Of a DNA stretch of 37,766 nucleotides, positions 7,401-17,081 are shown in pieces. Position 1 is the stretch's first letter. Every line of letters begins with the position of its first letter. The notes below the pieces were generated by a model. That model saw only the letters and a list, made by a program, of their open reading frames with translations. It was not told the origin of the DNA and ran no database searches. This stretch comes from Bacteroidales bacterium (GTDB lineage Bacteria; Bacteroidota; Bacteroidia; Bacteroidales; VadinHA17), in contig JANYIW010000123.1 in NCBI GenBank assembly GCA_025358645.1, positions 1 to 37,766 on the forward strand, read 5' to 3'. A program made the translations under genes and the position numbers.

Positions 7401-9998
7401 ATGAATTTAAATAATTTCACCTTAAAAGCTCAGGAATCAGTTCAGAAAGCTTTTGACATTGCTAACGCCAAAGGCCAGCAAGCTGTTGAATGTGCACATA
7501 TTCTCAAAGGAGTAATGAGCGAGGCAGAGAGTATCACAAATTTCCTCTTCGGGAAAATGGGAGTAAATTCTGTCGCTCTGGCAAAAGAGATTGATAGTCT
7601 TATTGATTCATATCCAAAGGTTACAGGTGCAGATTCCTATGTATCGTCTTCAGTATCAGATGCATTCAGGAAAGCAAATAACCATGCCACACAAATGAAA
7701 GACAAATTTGTATCATCAGAACACTTGCTCATGGGAATCCTTGATACTGAGGACAAAGCATCGCGTATCCTTAAGGATTTGGGTGTGACAATGAAAGAAC
7801 TGAAAGCTGCTGTCAATGAACTTAGAAAAGGTGCAACTGTGGAGAGTCAGACTTCAGATGATACTTTTAATTCGCTGAACAGGTTTGCAATCAATCTGAA
7901 TGAGAGAGCGCGGTCAGGGAAACTCGACCCTGTCATAGGTCGGGATGATGAAATAAGGCGTATTCTACAGATACTCACACGGCGGACAAAAAATAATCCG
8001 CTACTGATAGGTGAACCTGGGGTTGGGAAAACAGCTATTGCTGAAGGTTTGGCTCATAGGATAATCAGGGGTGATGTTCCTGAAGATATTAAATCAAAGA
8101 TCATTTATTCACTCGATATGGGATCCCTTATAGCGGGAGCAAAATATAAAGGAGAATTTGAAGAAAGATTAAAATCAGTTGTGAACGAAGTTATCGGATC
8201 AAATGGGGAAGTAGTCCTTTTTATCGACGAGATTCATACCCTTGTTGGCGCCGGTAAATCTGAAGGAGCTATGGATGCCGCCAATATTCTGAAACCTGCT
8301 CTTGCCAGGGGTGAGTTGAGAGCGATAGGAGCAACTACCTTAAGTGAATATCAGAAATACTTTGAAAAAGACAAGGCTCTTGAAAGAAGATTCCAGGTTG
8401 TTATGGTTGATGAGCCCGACAGGACAGATTCCATTTCGATACTGAGAGGTATCCGTGAGAAATATGAAACACATCATAAAGTTATTATCAGAGATGAAGC
8501 GCTCATTGCAGCTGTAGACCTGTCAACAAGGTATATAACCAACCGGTTCTTACCGGATAAAGCAATCGACCTTATTGATGAAGCCGCATCGAGATTAAGA
8601 CTTGAGATGAATTCCGTTCCTGAAGAGATCGATGAAGCTGAAAGAACTATTACCCGTCTTGAAATTGAAAAAGAGGCGCTCAGGAGGGATGGAGATACCG
8701 TTAAGGCAGAAAAAATATCACGTGATCTTGCTGATATGCAAGCGAAAAGGGATGAGCTGAAAGCCGGATGGAAGGCTGAAAAAGAAATGATTGATAAGGT
8801 GCAGGTTAAAAAAGAGTCCATCGAGTCTCTTCGTCTTGAAGCAGAACAGGCTGAGAGAAGCGGCGACTATGGAAAAGTAGCGGAGATACGGTATGGAAAA
8901 ATAATTGAAATTGAAAAGGAAATTTCAGAACTTAAGGATCTAATCGAAAAGAAACGAACTAAAGGGTCGCTGATACAGGAAGAGGTACGATCGGAAGATA
9001 TTGCTGCCATAGTGTCTAAATGGACGGGAATACCTGTCTCCCGGATGCTCGAAAGTGAAAAAGAAAAATTGTTAAAGCTCGAATCTGAATTACACAAAAG
9101 GGTAGTCGGGCAGGATGAAGCAATTACAGCAGTTGCTGATGCAGTCCGCAGGTCGCGGGCCGGACTGCAGGACCAGAAAAAACCATTGGGTTCCTTTATT
9201 TTTATAGGAACCACCGGCGTGGGAAAAACAGAATTGGCGAGGGCTCTTGCCGGATTCCTCTTTAATGATGAAAATCTGTTGACACGGATAGATATGTCTG
9301 AATACCAGGAAAGACATTCTGTATCGAGGCTTATTGGCGCACCTCCGGGATATATTGGATATGACGAAGGAGGACAACTCACTGAGGCTGTCCGGCATAA
9401 ACCATATTCAGTAGTTCTTCTCGATGAGATTGAAAAAGCACATCCCGACCTGTTTAACCTGCTACTCCAGGTACTTGATGAGGGCAGACTTACAGATAAT
9501 AAAGGAAGGACAATAAATTTCAGAAACGTTATTATTATCATGACATCGAACCTCGGATCAGAACTTATAAGAGACAGGATGGATAAATTGGACAATAAAA
9601 TGTCGGAAAAGGAAGAGGAAATACTCAGGAAAGAAATATTTACACTATTAAGAAGAACACTCAAACCGGAATTTCTTAACAGGGTTGACGAAATTGTAAT
9701 GTTTAAACCTTTAACTAAAGAACAGATTAGGGCAATCGTGGAAATTCAACTGGTTAATATAGAGCATACTCTTGCCGGATATCAACTGAAATTAGTTGTT
9801 AGAGATGAGGCTATTGACTGGTTGGCAGAAAAAGGTTATGATCCTCAATTGGGGGCAAGACCAGTAAAAAGACTTATTCAAAAAGAGATTGTAAATGAGT
9901 TATCCAAAGAAATTATTGGTGGAAAGGTATCCAAAGAGGAGACAATAATAGTTGATGTGGAAAATGGTCATCTCTCTTTCAAAAAAAAATCCAAATGA
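7401..9998 (+). CDS. clpB: ATP-dependent disaggregase ClpB
   Basis: Hexameric AAA+ chaperone that with DnaK/DnaJ/GrpE pulls polypeptides out of aggregates after heat stress. The 865-aa length and layout are canonical: Clp N domain with two repeats (1-145), first AAA+ module with Walker A GEPGVGKT (204-211) and Walker B LFIDEIH, a coiled-coil middle domain rich in Lys/Glu (about 400-530) that distinguishes ClpB from ClpA/ClpC, second AAA+ module with Walker A GTTGVGKT (603-610) and [13 protein letters not shown], and a C-terminal domain with FLNRVDEIV and [13 protein letters not shown] start, no in-frame alternative needed. Convergent with the STAS gene, only 11 nt apart, with no obvious terminator between them. 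Confidence 0.97.
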   Translation: MNLNNFTLKAQESVQKAFDIANAKGQQAVECAHILKGVMSEAESITNFLFGKMGVNSVALAKEIDSLIDSYPKVTGADSYVSSSVSDAFRKANNHATQMKDKFVSSEHLLMGILDTEDKASRILKDLGVTMKELKAAVNELRKGATVESQTSDDTFNSLNRFAINLNERARSGKLDPVIGRDDEIRRILQILTRRTKNNPLLIGEPGVGKTAIAEGLAHRIIRGDVPEDIKSKIIYSLDMGSLIAGAKYKGEFEERLKSVVNEVIGSNGEVVLFIDEIHTLVGAGKSEGAMDAANILKPALARGELRAIGATTLSEYQKYFEKDKALERRFQVVMVDEPDRTDSISILRGIREKYETHHKVIIRDEALIAAVDLSTRYITNRFLPDKAIDLIDEAASRLRLEMNSVPEEIDEAERTITRLEIEKEALRRDGDTVKAEKISRDLADMQAKRDELKAGWKAEKEMIDKVQVKKESIESLRLEAEQAERSGDYGKVAEIRYGKIIEIEKEISELKDLIEKKRTKGSLIQEEVRSEDIAAIVSKWTGIPVSRMLESEKEKLLKLESELHKRVVGQDEAITAVADAVRRSRAGLQDQKKPLGSFIFIGTTGVGKTELARALAGFLFNDENLLTRIDMSEYQERHSVSRLIGAPPGYIGYDEGGQLTEAVRHKPYSVVLLDEIEKAHPDLFNLLLQVLDEGRLTDNKGRTINFRNVIIIMTSNLGSELIRDRMDKLDNKMSEKEEEILRKEIFTLLRRTLKPEFLNRVDEIVMFKPLTKEQIRAIVEIQLVNIEHTLAGYQLKLVVRDEAIDWLAEKGYDPQLGARPVKRLIQKEIVNELSKEIIGGKVSKEETIIVDVENGHLSFKKKSK

Positions 9999-10009
9999 AC
10001 TGAGAGTTA

Positions 10010-10342
10010 TCAGAATGACCTTAAACATGTATCAATATCAGAATAGATCTGAAAAACAGTGTGGAGGTGAAGAGTTTCGAACAACTCATTAACTCTTGGC
10101 TCAGGATTAGCAAACTTGAGAACTCCATAATTGTTCCTGGCAGCTTTCATAACTGAAAGAAAACAACCAAATCCTGAACTGTCAATATATTCCACCCCTT
10201 TAAGATCGATTATAACTTTTGAATTAGAATTATCGAGTACTTTAAGAATATCTTCTCTGATCTTATCAATGTTCAGAGCATTGATCTTATTGACAGAGAA
10301 GGATATAATGTCTATATTATCCTTTTTTTCAATATTGATCAT
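10010..10342 (-). CDS. STAS-domain protein (anti-sigma factor antagonist type)
   Basis: 110-aa single STAS domain of the SpoIIAA/RsbV type, which switches partners according to phosphorylation of a conserved serine. The phosphorylation loop reads VIIDLKGVEYIDSSGFG with Ser56 at the position of SpoIIAA Ser58. The C-terminal FANPEPRVNELFETLHLHTVF pattern (in two halves) is also typical. Its start codon overlaps the stop codon of the upstream HPt gene by 4 nt (ATGA), so translation is probably coupled. No matching RsbW-type anti-sigma kinase or SpoIIE-type phosphatase is in the window. Family secure; target unknown. Confidence 0.9.
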   Translation of the reverse strand: MINIEKKDNIDIISFSVNKINALNIDKIREDILKVLDNSNSKVIIDLKGVEYIDSSGFGCFLSVMKAARNNYGVLKFANPEPRVNELFETLHLHTVFQIYSDIDTCLRSF

Positions 10343-10704
10343 TTTTTACTTTTTAACCTGTTACTGATCAACTCATCAAGCTCCCTGATAGCTTCTTTTG
10401 TTTCACTTATATATCTCTCTAAATATGATTCATATAATTGAGTTTCTTTTCCCTCCCTGGCCTGGAGTTCAAGTGTTTTTAACATTTCGGCCAACGATGT
10501 CATCCCCATAATGGCAACTGATGATTTTGCCTTGTGAGCGAGCAATCCCAGAGAAGTATAGTTCTTTGCTGCCAGGAGGGATTTCATCTCATTATATATT
10601 TCAACAGATTGTTCTTTGAATATCACAACGATTTCATTGATGATTACGGGATCTCCTCCTGATACAGAATCAAGATAATCCATGTTTATGAATTTGTAAT
10701 CCAT
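10339..10704 (-). CDS. HPt (histidine phosphotransfer) domain protein
   Basis: 121-aa stand-alone HPt domain, an intermediate in multistep His-Asp phosphorelays. The phosphoacceptor motif reads LAHKAKSSV with His57, followed by the usual small-residue stretch (AIMGM) and a helix SLAEMLKTLELQAREG. The whole protein is helical. The start at 10704 (MDYKFINMDYL) is chosen because both promoter and length fit; a second ATG lies seven codons in. First gene of a two-gene operon with the STAS gene. No hybrid kinase is adjacent, so donor and acceptor are encoded elsewhere. Confidence 0.85.
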   Translation of the reverse strand: MDYKFINMDYLDSVSGGDPVIINEIVVIFKEQSVEIYNEMKSLLAAKNYTSLGLLAHKAKSSVAIMGMTSLAEMLKTLELQAREGKETQLYESYLERYISETKEAIRELDELISNRLKSKK

Positions 10705-10726
10705 AATTTTCAGAGAGATAAATTTT

Positions 10727-10755
10727 TAAATATAGTACAAAGAATTACAAACAAA
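10727..10755 (-). promoter_or_regulatory. Possible promoter of the HPt-STAS operon
   Basis: On the minus strand TTTG (complement of 10752-10755) precedes TATATTTA (complement of 10727-10734) by 17 nt; the latter is one base off TAnnTTTG. It lies 22 nt before the HPt start codon in the 160-nt divergent gap shared with the PorE-like gene. Confidence 0.4.
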
Positions 10756-10864
10756 TATAATAATATTTTTGTCTGTCTGTGAACAGTTTTCAGGTTATTA
10801 GTAAAGAAGGTTTCTCAGATAAAGGAAATTAGTGCTACTTTTATGAATATAAAAACCAGATTTT

Positions 10865-12937
10865 ATGAGATATTTTCTCTTGCCATTAATTGGGGTATTT
10901 ATTCTGAATTCTTCAGGCCTGGATGCCCAGACAGATATCACCATCCATCGTAAGGATTTTAAAACTGATAAATCTGGATTTGGAGAAGCATGGAAACATG
11001 TCGTTAACGCAGATGCTTATTATGGTGAAAAAGGCATCTGGTACAATGATGCATATAATGAATATCTACAAGCTCTGGTTTATAATAATTCAAATTCCGA
11101 ATTGAATTATAAGACAGGGGTGTCAGCTCTTCTCTCAGATAATAAGGAAGAAGCAGCAGGTTTTTTTCTGAAGGCTATTGAAATTAAGAAAGATGTTGCT
11201 GAAGATGTCCTTTTACTCACCGGACGATCACTTCAATATTCCGGAAAATTTCCGGAAGCAATTGAAAAATTCACTGGTTACCTGAGCTCGCCGGGAAAGA
11301 AGAGTAAGAAAAACACATCGTTGGCACGGAAATGCATACAGGAATGTAATTCCGCTATAATTATAACGAAAGATACAATGAGAGTATCAATAAAGAACCT
11401 GGGGCCAGAAATTAACTCTAATTCTGACGACTATTCTGAAGTTTTAACTGATGACGGTAATACAATGTACTTTGCTACCCGTCGTCAACTTCCAAAATCG
11501 GGTAATCGCCATTCTGACACAAAATTTGATGAAAATATCTTTATTTCGCACTTGGCTTCTGGTTCCTGGTCAACAGCCATTTCAGCAGGAAAAAACCTGA
11601 CTACAAAGCTCAATGAAGCGCCTCTTTATATAAATTCAGCTAATAACATACTCTACATTTATACCGGTTATTCAAATAATGGTGACATAAAAATGTCATT
11701 GAATAAGAAAGGAATCTGGAAAACTCCCGTAGCTATTCCGTATCACATAAATACCAGAGGTTCAGAAACTTCATTTACAATAAATCCTTCAGGGAACGAG
11801 ATTTACTTTGTCTCCGATAATGCTAAAGATAATATTGGTGGTAAAGACATCTACTATATAAAGAAGATTAATTCACGTAAGTGGTCAAAACCACAAAATG
11901 CCGGGAGTATAATTAATACTATTTATGATGAGGAGTCTGTGAGATTTTCAAAAACCGGTGATACTCTGTGGTTTAGTTCACAGGGTCACAACTCAATAGG
12001 TGGGTTTGATATATTTTATAGCATTAGAAATAAAAATGGTGCATGGGATAGTGTAAAAAATGCAGGCTACCCGGTAAACTCTCCATGGGATGAGATCTTC
12101 TATAATCCTTCACAGGTTGATGACAGCTCATTTTATTTTGTTTCGAATCGCGCAGGAGGATTAGGCGGAACAGATATCTACCACGGACAGATTTTGCCAC
12201 CTAAACCTGTTATCGTAATTCCACCGCCACCCGCACGAGATACTGTTATAATAAGGGATACCGTTTTAATTGTTGCACCACCACCACCTGTAGCCCCGGC
12301 CATCCAACCGGAAAACCCGGTTTTTCTTATAGGAAAAGTAAAAGATTCAGAGACAGGTGAACCGGTATTGGCTAAAATTGACCTCAAAGATATTTCAAGC
12401 GGGGAAGTTATTGGAACTACTGCAAGTTCGGATGAGGACGGTAGTTACAGACTGACCCTGCCTGTCAGGAAATCTTATGAGATTGATCTTCACGCAACAG
12501 GATTTTTATCAGAGACAAGGCGTATTGACGTCCCCGATAACTGGTTGAAAGAAGTTTATAATCTTAATATTGAATTGATTAAGGTAAAGGTTGGCAAGAA
12601 AGTTGTACTGAACAATATTCTGTTTGAATCCGGGAAATCTATACTGACATCAGGTTCAGATACAGAACTCGATCGTTTATTGAACATCATGAAGGGAAAT
12701 GCTCAGATGAAAATTGAAATATCCGGACATACTGATAAAACAGGAAGCGAATCACTTAACTTTAAATTATCGGGAGCGCGGGCAAAAGCTGTTGTAGATT
12801 ACCTGGGTCAGAACGGGATCGATCGCTCACGAATGGAATTCAGGGGTTATGGTTCATTACAACCTATAGCTGATAACGCCACCGTTGCCGGACGGACTAA
12901 AAACAGAAGGGTTGAGTTTAAAATCCTTGAATTCTGA
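10865..12937 (+). CDS. PorE-like TPR / beta-propeller / CRD / OmpA C-terminal protein
   Basis: 690-aa secreted protein, cleaved after a signal peptide (about 1-21, ...GLDA/QTD), no lipobox Cys. Domains in order: TPR-like helices (about 35-165), WD40-like PD40 repeats (about 180-440; repeated GGxDIYY/GGFDIFY/GGTDIYH motifs), a proline-rich linker (about 447-475), a carboxypeptidase-regulatory-like domain (about 480-565) and an OmpA C-terminal peptidoglycan-binding domain (about 575-690; ISGHTDKTGSESLNFKLSGA and NRRVEFKI). This matches the type IX secretion component PorE of Porphyromonas gingivalis in architecture and length, but paralogues with the same design are common in Bacteroidota. A near-consensus -7 box (TACTTTTA, 10836-10843) with TTTC 21 nt upstream lies before the ATG. 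No other T9SS gene is in the window. Confidence 0.82.
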   Translation: MRYFLLPLIGVFILNSSGLDAQTDITIHRKDFKTDKSGFGEAWKHVVNADAYYGEKGIWYNDAYNEYLQALVYNNSNSELNYKTGVSALLSDNKEEAAGFFLKAIEIKKDVAEDVLLLTGRSLQYSGKFPEAIEKFTGYLSSPGKKSKKNTSLARKCIQECNSAIIITKDTMRVSIKNLGPEINSNSDDYSEVLTDDGNTMYFATRRQLPKSGNRHSDTKFDENIFISHLASGSWSTAISAGKNLTTKLNEAPLYINSANNILYIYTGYSNNGDIKMSLNKKGIWKTPVAIPYHINTRGSETSFTINPSGNEIYFVSDNAKDNIGGKDIYYIKKINSRKWSKPQNAGSIINTIYDEESVRFSKTGDTLWFSSQGHNSIGGFDIFYSIRNKNGAWDSVKNAGYPVNSPWDEIFYNPSQVDDSSFYFVSNRAGGLGGTDIYHGQILPPKPVIVIPPPPARDTVIIRDTVLIVAPPPPVAPAIQPENPVFLIGKVKDSETGEPVLAKIDLKDISSGEVIGTTASSDEDGSYRLTLPVRKSYEIDLHATGFLSETRRIDVPDNWLKEVYNLNIELIKVKVGKKVVLNNILFESGKSILTSGSDTELDRLLNIMKGNAQMKIEISGHTDKTGSESLNFKLSGARAKAVVDYLGQNGIDRSRMEFRGYGSLQPIADNATVAGRTKNRRVEFKILEF

Positions 12938-13031
12938 TAATCATCAGATATTTTAAGGAAAGTATTTGTTTGCTTTGCAAAAAATATCGAATGTATCGTA
13001 ATTACTGTTTATTTTTTAAAACTAAGTTTTA

Positions 13032-14138
13032 ATGAAAAATACTGCTTTTATTAAATTTCACCAGGAGGCAGGCGCCAAAATTGTTCCTTTTGCCGGATAC
13101 AATATGCCTGTTGAATATGTTGGTATTACCGAAGAACATCTCACGGTCAGGAATAGAGTCGGGGTATTTGATGTTTCTCACATGGGTGAATTCTGGGTTA
13201 CGGGTCAGTCTTCTCTTAAATTTCTTCAATATATAACATCAAATGATGTTTCAACCCTAATTGACGGGAAGATACAATACTCTTGTTTTCCGAATGGTAA
13301 AGGAGGGATTGTGGATGACTTGCTGGTTTATAGATATAATCCTGAAAAATACCTGCTTGTAGTAAATGCAGCAAACATTGAAAAAGACTGGAAATGGTGT
13401 ATACAGAATGCTGAGCAATTCGGTCTGAAAGCAGGAAAAGAGCTTATTAATGCTTCAGATGGTATTGCCCAGCTTGCTGTTCAGGGTCCGTTGGCGCTTA
13501 AAGCAATGCAGAAGCTCACTAAAACTCCTGTAGAAGATATGGAATATTATACATTCAAGGTTCTGGAATTTGCAGGAATTAAAGATGTAATATTCTCTAC
13601 TACAGGTTATACCGGGGCCGGAGGATGCGAGATTTATGTTAAAAATGAAGATGGACCAAAGCTCTGGAAAGCAGTATTTGATGCTGGTAAAGAATTTGAT
13701 ATCAAACCTATAGGTCTGGGTGCACGGGATACCCTACGACTTGAGATGGGTTTTTGCCTTTACGGCAATGATATTAATGATCAAACATCCCCAATCGAAG
13801 CAGGATTGGGCTGGATTACTAAATTCACAAATAGTAAGGAATTTATTGACAAAGCTCTGTTGATGAAGCAGAAAGAGGGTGGAGTGGAAAAAAGACTGAA
13901 AGGATTTGTGATGATAGACAGGGGAATACCCAGACAACATTATGAAGTTGTAAATGCTCTTGGGGAAACAATCGGTGAAGTAACCTCGGGAACTATGTCT
14001 CCTATGATGAAGCAGGGAATTGGAATGGCTTACCTGATCAATAGTTACTGGAAACCAGGCACTGAAATATTTATACGAATCCGGAATAAAGATCTTAAGG
14101 CAAAGATTGTGAACCTGCCCATTTATAACAAAAACTAA
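13032..14138 (+). CDS. gcvT: Aminomethyltransferase (glycine cleavage system T protein)
   Basis: T protein of the glycine cleavage system: transfers the methylene group from the aminomethyl-lipoyl H protein to tetrahydrofolate, releasing ammonia. 368 aa, full length. Motifs include [30 protein letters not shown] (folate-barrel entry), [31 protein letters not shown], and the C-terminal barrel with [17 protein letters not shown]. No glycine riboswitch fits in the 94-nt upstream gap. gcvH and gcvP are not here. The next gene on the same strand (ComB family) starts 43 nt downstream, followed by the serine biosynthesis genes; serine and glycine metabolism are functionally linked. Confidence 0.95.
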   Translation: MKNTAFIKFHQEAGAKIVPFAGYNMPVEYVGITEEHLTVRNRVGVFDVSHMGEFWVTGQSSLKFLQYITSNDVSTLIDGKIQYSCFPNGKGGIVDDLLVYRYNPEKYLLVVNAANIEKDWKWCIQNAEQFGLKAGKELINASDGIAQLAVQGPLALKAMQKLTKTPVEDMEYYTFKVLEFAGIKDVIFSTTGYTGAGGCEIYVKNEDGPKLWKAVFDAGKEFDIKPIGLGARDTLRLEMGFCLYGNDINDQTSPIEAGLGWITKFTNSKEFIDKALLMKQKEGGVEKRLKGFVMIDRGIPRQHYEVVNALGETIGEVTSGTMSPMMKQGIGMAYLINSYWKPGTEIFIRIRNKDLKAKIVNLPIYNKN

Positions 14139-14181
14139 AGGTGTCAGGACACAAAAAAATCATCAGGGAAGAACTTTTTGT

Positions 14182-14904
14182 ATGAGTAAAAGAAATCTGG
14201 AGACATGTTTTTCACCTGCTTTATTTGAAGCTGGGGCATACCGGGATTCAATCGTGGTAATTATTGACATTCTACGTGCCTCATCAGCTATTTGCACTGC
14301 TTTTGCCAATGGCGCTGCTTCAATAATTCCCGTTGCAGAGGTATCTATGGCAATGGATTACAAATCAAGAGGTTATCTTGTCGCAGCTGAACGCGATGGA
14401 TTTGTCCTTGATTTTGCAGATTTTGGGAATTCTCCGTTTAATTTCACCAAAGAAAAGGTTGAAGGCAAAACTATTGTTTATAGTACTACAAATGGTACTG
14501 GTATAATTAATCTTACATTATCCTCCTATATGACAGTAATTGGTTCCTTCCTGAATATTGGAGCGCTTACGCGATGGCTGATTAAACAGGACAAAGATAT
14601 ATTGTTACTATGCGCGGGTTGGAAAAACAGATTTAATATTGAAGATACTGTTTGCGCCGGAGCAATTTCAGAAATTCTTATGAACAGCGATAATTTTACA
14701 ACTATTTGTGATTCAACATTTGCTGCTATTGATCTCTGGTCGTTAGCCTGTAATGATCTTTCAGCGTATATTGAAAAAGCAGCTCAGCGAACTCGTCTGA
14801 GAGATAAAAACCTTGATGATTGCATAAAGTTCTGTCTTACACCTGATTTCACCGATAAAATTCCCATAATGAAAAATGGGGTTCTTGTTGATAATATCCA
14901 ATAA
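14182..14904 (+). CDS. 2-phosphosulfolactate phosphatase family protein (ComB-like)
   Basis: 240-aa member of the ComB family, named for the Mg-dependent phosphatase of coenzyme M biosynthesis in methanogens. Conserved features: VVIIDILRASSAICTAFANGA at the N terminus (Asp and Arg of the family's active site), LVAAERDG, FGNSPFNF, and STTNGTGIINL, with a late LLCAGWKNRF. Many non-methanogens carry this family and lack coenzyme M, so the real substrate here is unknown. ATG start, 43 nt after gcvT, no membrane segments. Probably co-transcribed with gcvT; serC downstream has its own -7 box. Confidence 0.85.
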   Translation: MSKRNLETCFSPALFEAGAYRDSIVVIIDILRASSAICTAFANGAASIIPVAEVSMAMDYKSRGYLVAAERDGFVLDFADFGNSPFNFTKEKVEGKTIVYSTTNGTGIINLTLSSYMTVIGSFLNIGALTRWLIKQDKDILLLCAGWKNRFNIEDTVCAGAISEILMNSDNFTTICDSTFAAIDLWSLACNDLSAYIEKAAQRTRLRDKNLDDCIKFCLTPDFTDKIPIMKNGVLVDNIQ

Positions 14905-14949
14905 ATATATTCATGCGGAATTAGTTAACAGAAGATATTATTATTTATA

Positions 14950-14957
14950 TATTTTTG
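14950..14957 (+). promoter_or_regulatory. -7 element of the serC-serA operon promoter
   Basis: TATTTTTG at 14950-14957 is a full TAnnTTTG match, 48 nt before the chosen serC ATG. No convincing -33 element is present. Its position argues against a TTG start at 14955, which would lie inside the promoter. Confidence 0.45.
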
Positions 14958-15005
14958 TATAATTCAGATACGGAATTATCCATTATTAATTATAAAAAGT
15001 CCTTT

Positions 15006-16076
15006 ATGAAAAAACACAATTTTTATGCCGGTCCATCAATTCTTCCTCAGTATACCATTGATAAGACGATTGAAGGGATAAAAGATTTTGCAGGTTCAGG
15101 GTTATCTGTACTTGAGATTTCTCACCGTAGTAAGGAATTTGTTGCTTGTATAAACGACACAATAGCGCTTTTTAAAGAATTACTCGAAATTCCTGCAGGT
15201 TATCAGGTTTTGTTTCTAGGCGGGGGAGCAAGTTTACAGTTCGCGATGGTTCCGATGAATATGCTGAACAGAAAAGCTGCTTATCTCAACACTGGTGAGT
15301 GGGCAGGGAAAGCTCTAAAAGAAGCAAAGTTATTTGGAGAAGTAGTAGAAGTTGCTTCTTCCAAAGAAAAGCTATTTAATTTCATCCCCAAAAATTATTC
15401 GATTCCTTCCGATGCTGATTATTTCCATATCACAACAAACAATACAATTTATGGAACAGAGCTTAAGAAAGATCTTGATGTAAAAATTCCCCTTGTAGCA
15501 GATATGTCATCAGATATATTCAGCAGACCCGTAGATATTTCAAAATATTCCATTATTTATGGAGGCGCCCAGAAGAACCTGGCGCCGGCTGGTGTCACTT
15601 TCGTCATTGTGAAGGAAGATGTACTTGGTAAAGTAACCCGCCCAATTCCATCGATGCTCGACTATCGGGTACATATTAAAGGTGAGTCGATGTTCAATAC
15701 GCCTCCCGTGTTTGCAATATTTGCCGCACAACAAACCCTCACCTGGTTGAAAAACCTTGGGGGTGTGAAAGCCATCCAGAAAATGAATATTGAAAAAGCA
15801 ACAATCCTTTATGATGAGATTGACAGGAATAAATTATTCGTACCTACAATTGCTGACCCCGAGGACAGATCTCTTATGAATATATGCTTCGTTATGGCGC
15901 CTGAGTACAAAGAGCTTGAGAAACCATTTGCCGATTTTGCCAAAACTAAAGGAATGCTAGGTATCGAAGGTCACCGTTCAGTAGGAGGTTTCCGTGCGTC
16001 TACTTATAATGCTCTTCCGAAAGAAAGTGTTGTTGCGCTGGTACATTCAATGAAAGAATTTGAATCAAAAAATTAA
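15006..16076 (+). CDS. serC: Phosphoserine aminotransferase
   Basis: PLP enzyme converting 3-phosphohydroxypyruvate and glutamate to phosphoserine and 2-oxoglutarate (second step of serine synthesis); it can also act in PLP synthesis. Start set at 15006 because the protein then begins [13 protein letters not shown], the usual SerC N terminus, and is 356 aa, the family's length. The cofactor lysine is Lys190 in [12 protein letters not shown]. Other motifs: [38 protein letters not shown], and the C-terminal [18 protein letters not shown] that binds substrate. First gene of serC-serA-DUF1015-yggS. Confidence 0.96.
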   Translation: MKKHNFYAGPSILPQYTIDKTIEGIKDFAGSGLSVLEISHRSKEFVACINDTIALFKELLEIPAGYQVLFLGGGASLQFAMVPMNMLNRKAAYLNTGEWAGKALKEAKLFGEVVEVASSKEKLFNFIPKNYSIPSDADYFHITTNNTIYGTELKKDLDVKIPLVADMSSDIFSRPVDISKYSIIYGGAQKNLAPAGVTFVIVKEDVLGKVTRPIPSMLDYRVHIKGESMFNTPPVFAIFAAQQTLTWLKNLGGVKAIQKMNIEKATILYDEIDRNKLFVPTIADPEDRSLMNICFVMAPEYKELEKPFADFAKTKGMLGIEGHRSVGGFRASTYNALPKESVVALVHSMKEFESKN

Positions 16077-16139
16077 ATAATCATAATATTAAGAACTTTA
16101 CGGGCATCGGCAGCCTTAATATTTAATATAAACATCGTT

Positions 16140-17060
16140 ATGAAAGTACTTGTAGCTACAGAAAAAGCATTTGCCCGGGTTGCAATTACTCAGATTCGTA
16201 CAGTCACAGAGGCTGCAGGCTATGAACTTGTGTTACTCGAAAACTATAAGGATGTTTCAGATCTGCTTGCTGCTGTTTCAGATGTAGATGCCATGATCGT
16301 TCGGAGCGATCTGGTAACACCGGAGGTACTTAATTCAGCGAAAAAGTTAAAAATCGTTGTCCGTGCAGGCGCTGGTTACGATAATCTCGATCTGCCTTCT
16401 TGTTCTGCGCACAATGTAGTAGCAATGAATACTCCGGGACAAAATTCAAATGCTGTAGCTGAACTGGCATTTACATTAATGCTTTATCATGCCCGCGGCG
16501 GATTCATTGGAAAATCAGGCACTGAACTAAGAAGAAAATCAATCGGGATTCACGCATTCGGAAATGTAGGGAAACATGTTGCCGAAATAGCAAAAGGGTT
16601 TGGAATGGATATATACACCTTCGATCCTTTTGTCATTGAAAAAGATATAAAGAAGTATGGCGTTAAAGTCTGCAATACCACAGAAGAATTATACTCAAAA
16701 TGTCAGTATATCTCATTACATATTCCGGCAAACGATAAAACCCGAAAATCAATTGGTTATAACCTGTTGAAGAAAATGCCAAAGGATGCTGTCCTGGTAA
16801 ACACTGCAAGAAAAGAAGTAATTGATGAAGATGGCCTTCTGCGGATATTTGAAGAACGTCCGGACTTCAGTTACCTCGCCGATGTTGCACCTGACTGTAG
16901 CGCCTTGTTTGAGGAAAAGTATAAAGGTCGCTTTATATTTACAGCAAAAAAAATGGGAGCTCAGACTGAGGAAGCAAACATGAATGCCTGTCTCGCTGCT
17001 GCCAGGCAGATTGTCGACTATTTCAAAACAGGTAATGAGAAATATAAAGTAAACAAGTAA
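16140..17060 (+). CDS. serA: D-3-phosphoglycerate dehydrogenase, short form with active-site Lys
   Basis: NAD-dependent oxidation of 3-phosphoglycerate, first step of serine synthesis. At 306 aa it is the short type without ACT or intervening domains, so no serine feedback domain is seen. The nucleotide-binding fingerprint is GIHAFGNVGKHVA: the first Gly of GxGxxG is Ala. The catalytic Arg lies in NTARKEVIDEDGL. Where most 2-hydroxyacid dehydrogenases have the catalytic His (PHxGxxT), this protein has Lys271 (TAKKMGAQTEEA). The same replacement is known for the Lys-type PGDH of Entamoeba, which groups with Bacteroidota enzymes. Located 63 nt after serC, 21 nt before the DUF1015 gene. Confidence 0.92.
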   Translation: MKVLVATEKAFARVAITQIRTVTEAAGYELVLLENYKDVSDLLAAVSDVDAMIVRSDLVTPEVLNSAKKLKIVVRAGAGYDNLDLPSCSAHNVVAMNTPGQNSNAVAELAFTLMLYHARGGFIGKSGTELRRKSIGIHAFGNVGKHVAEIAKGFGMDIYTFDPFVIEKDIKKYGVKVCNTTEELYSKCQYISLHIPANDKTRKSIGYNLLKKMPKDAVLVNTARKEVIDEDGLLRIFEERPDFSYLADVAPDCSALFEEKYKGRFIFTAKKMGAQTEEANMNACLAAARQIVDYFKTGNEKYKVNK

Positions 17061-17081
17061 AACTTAAAATATTATAATCAG

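Noticed and set aside
8867-9664. 265-codon open frame antisense to clpB
   Set aside because: Serine-rich shadow of the clpB reading frame; clpB coding is unambiguous.
12938-13031. Possible glycine riboswitch before gcvT
   Set aside because: The gap is only 94 nt, AT-rich and without the GC-rich paired elements of that aptamer.
14955-15005. TTG start giving SerC 17 extra residues
   Set aside because: The TTG lies in the -7 promoter box and the family N terminus begins at the ATG at 15006.
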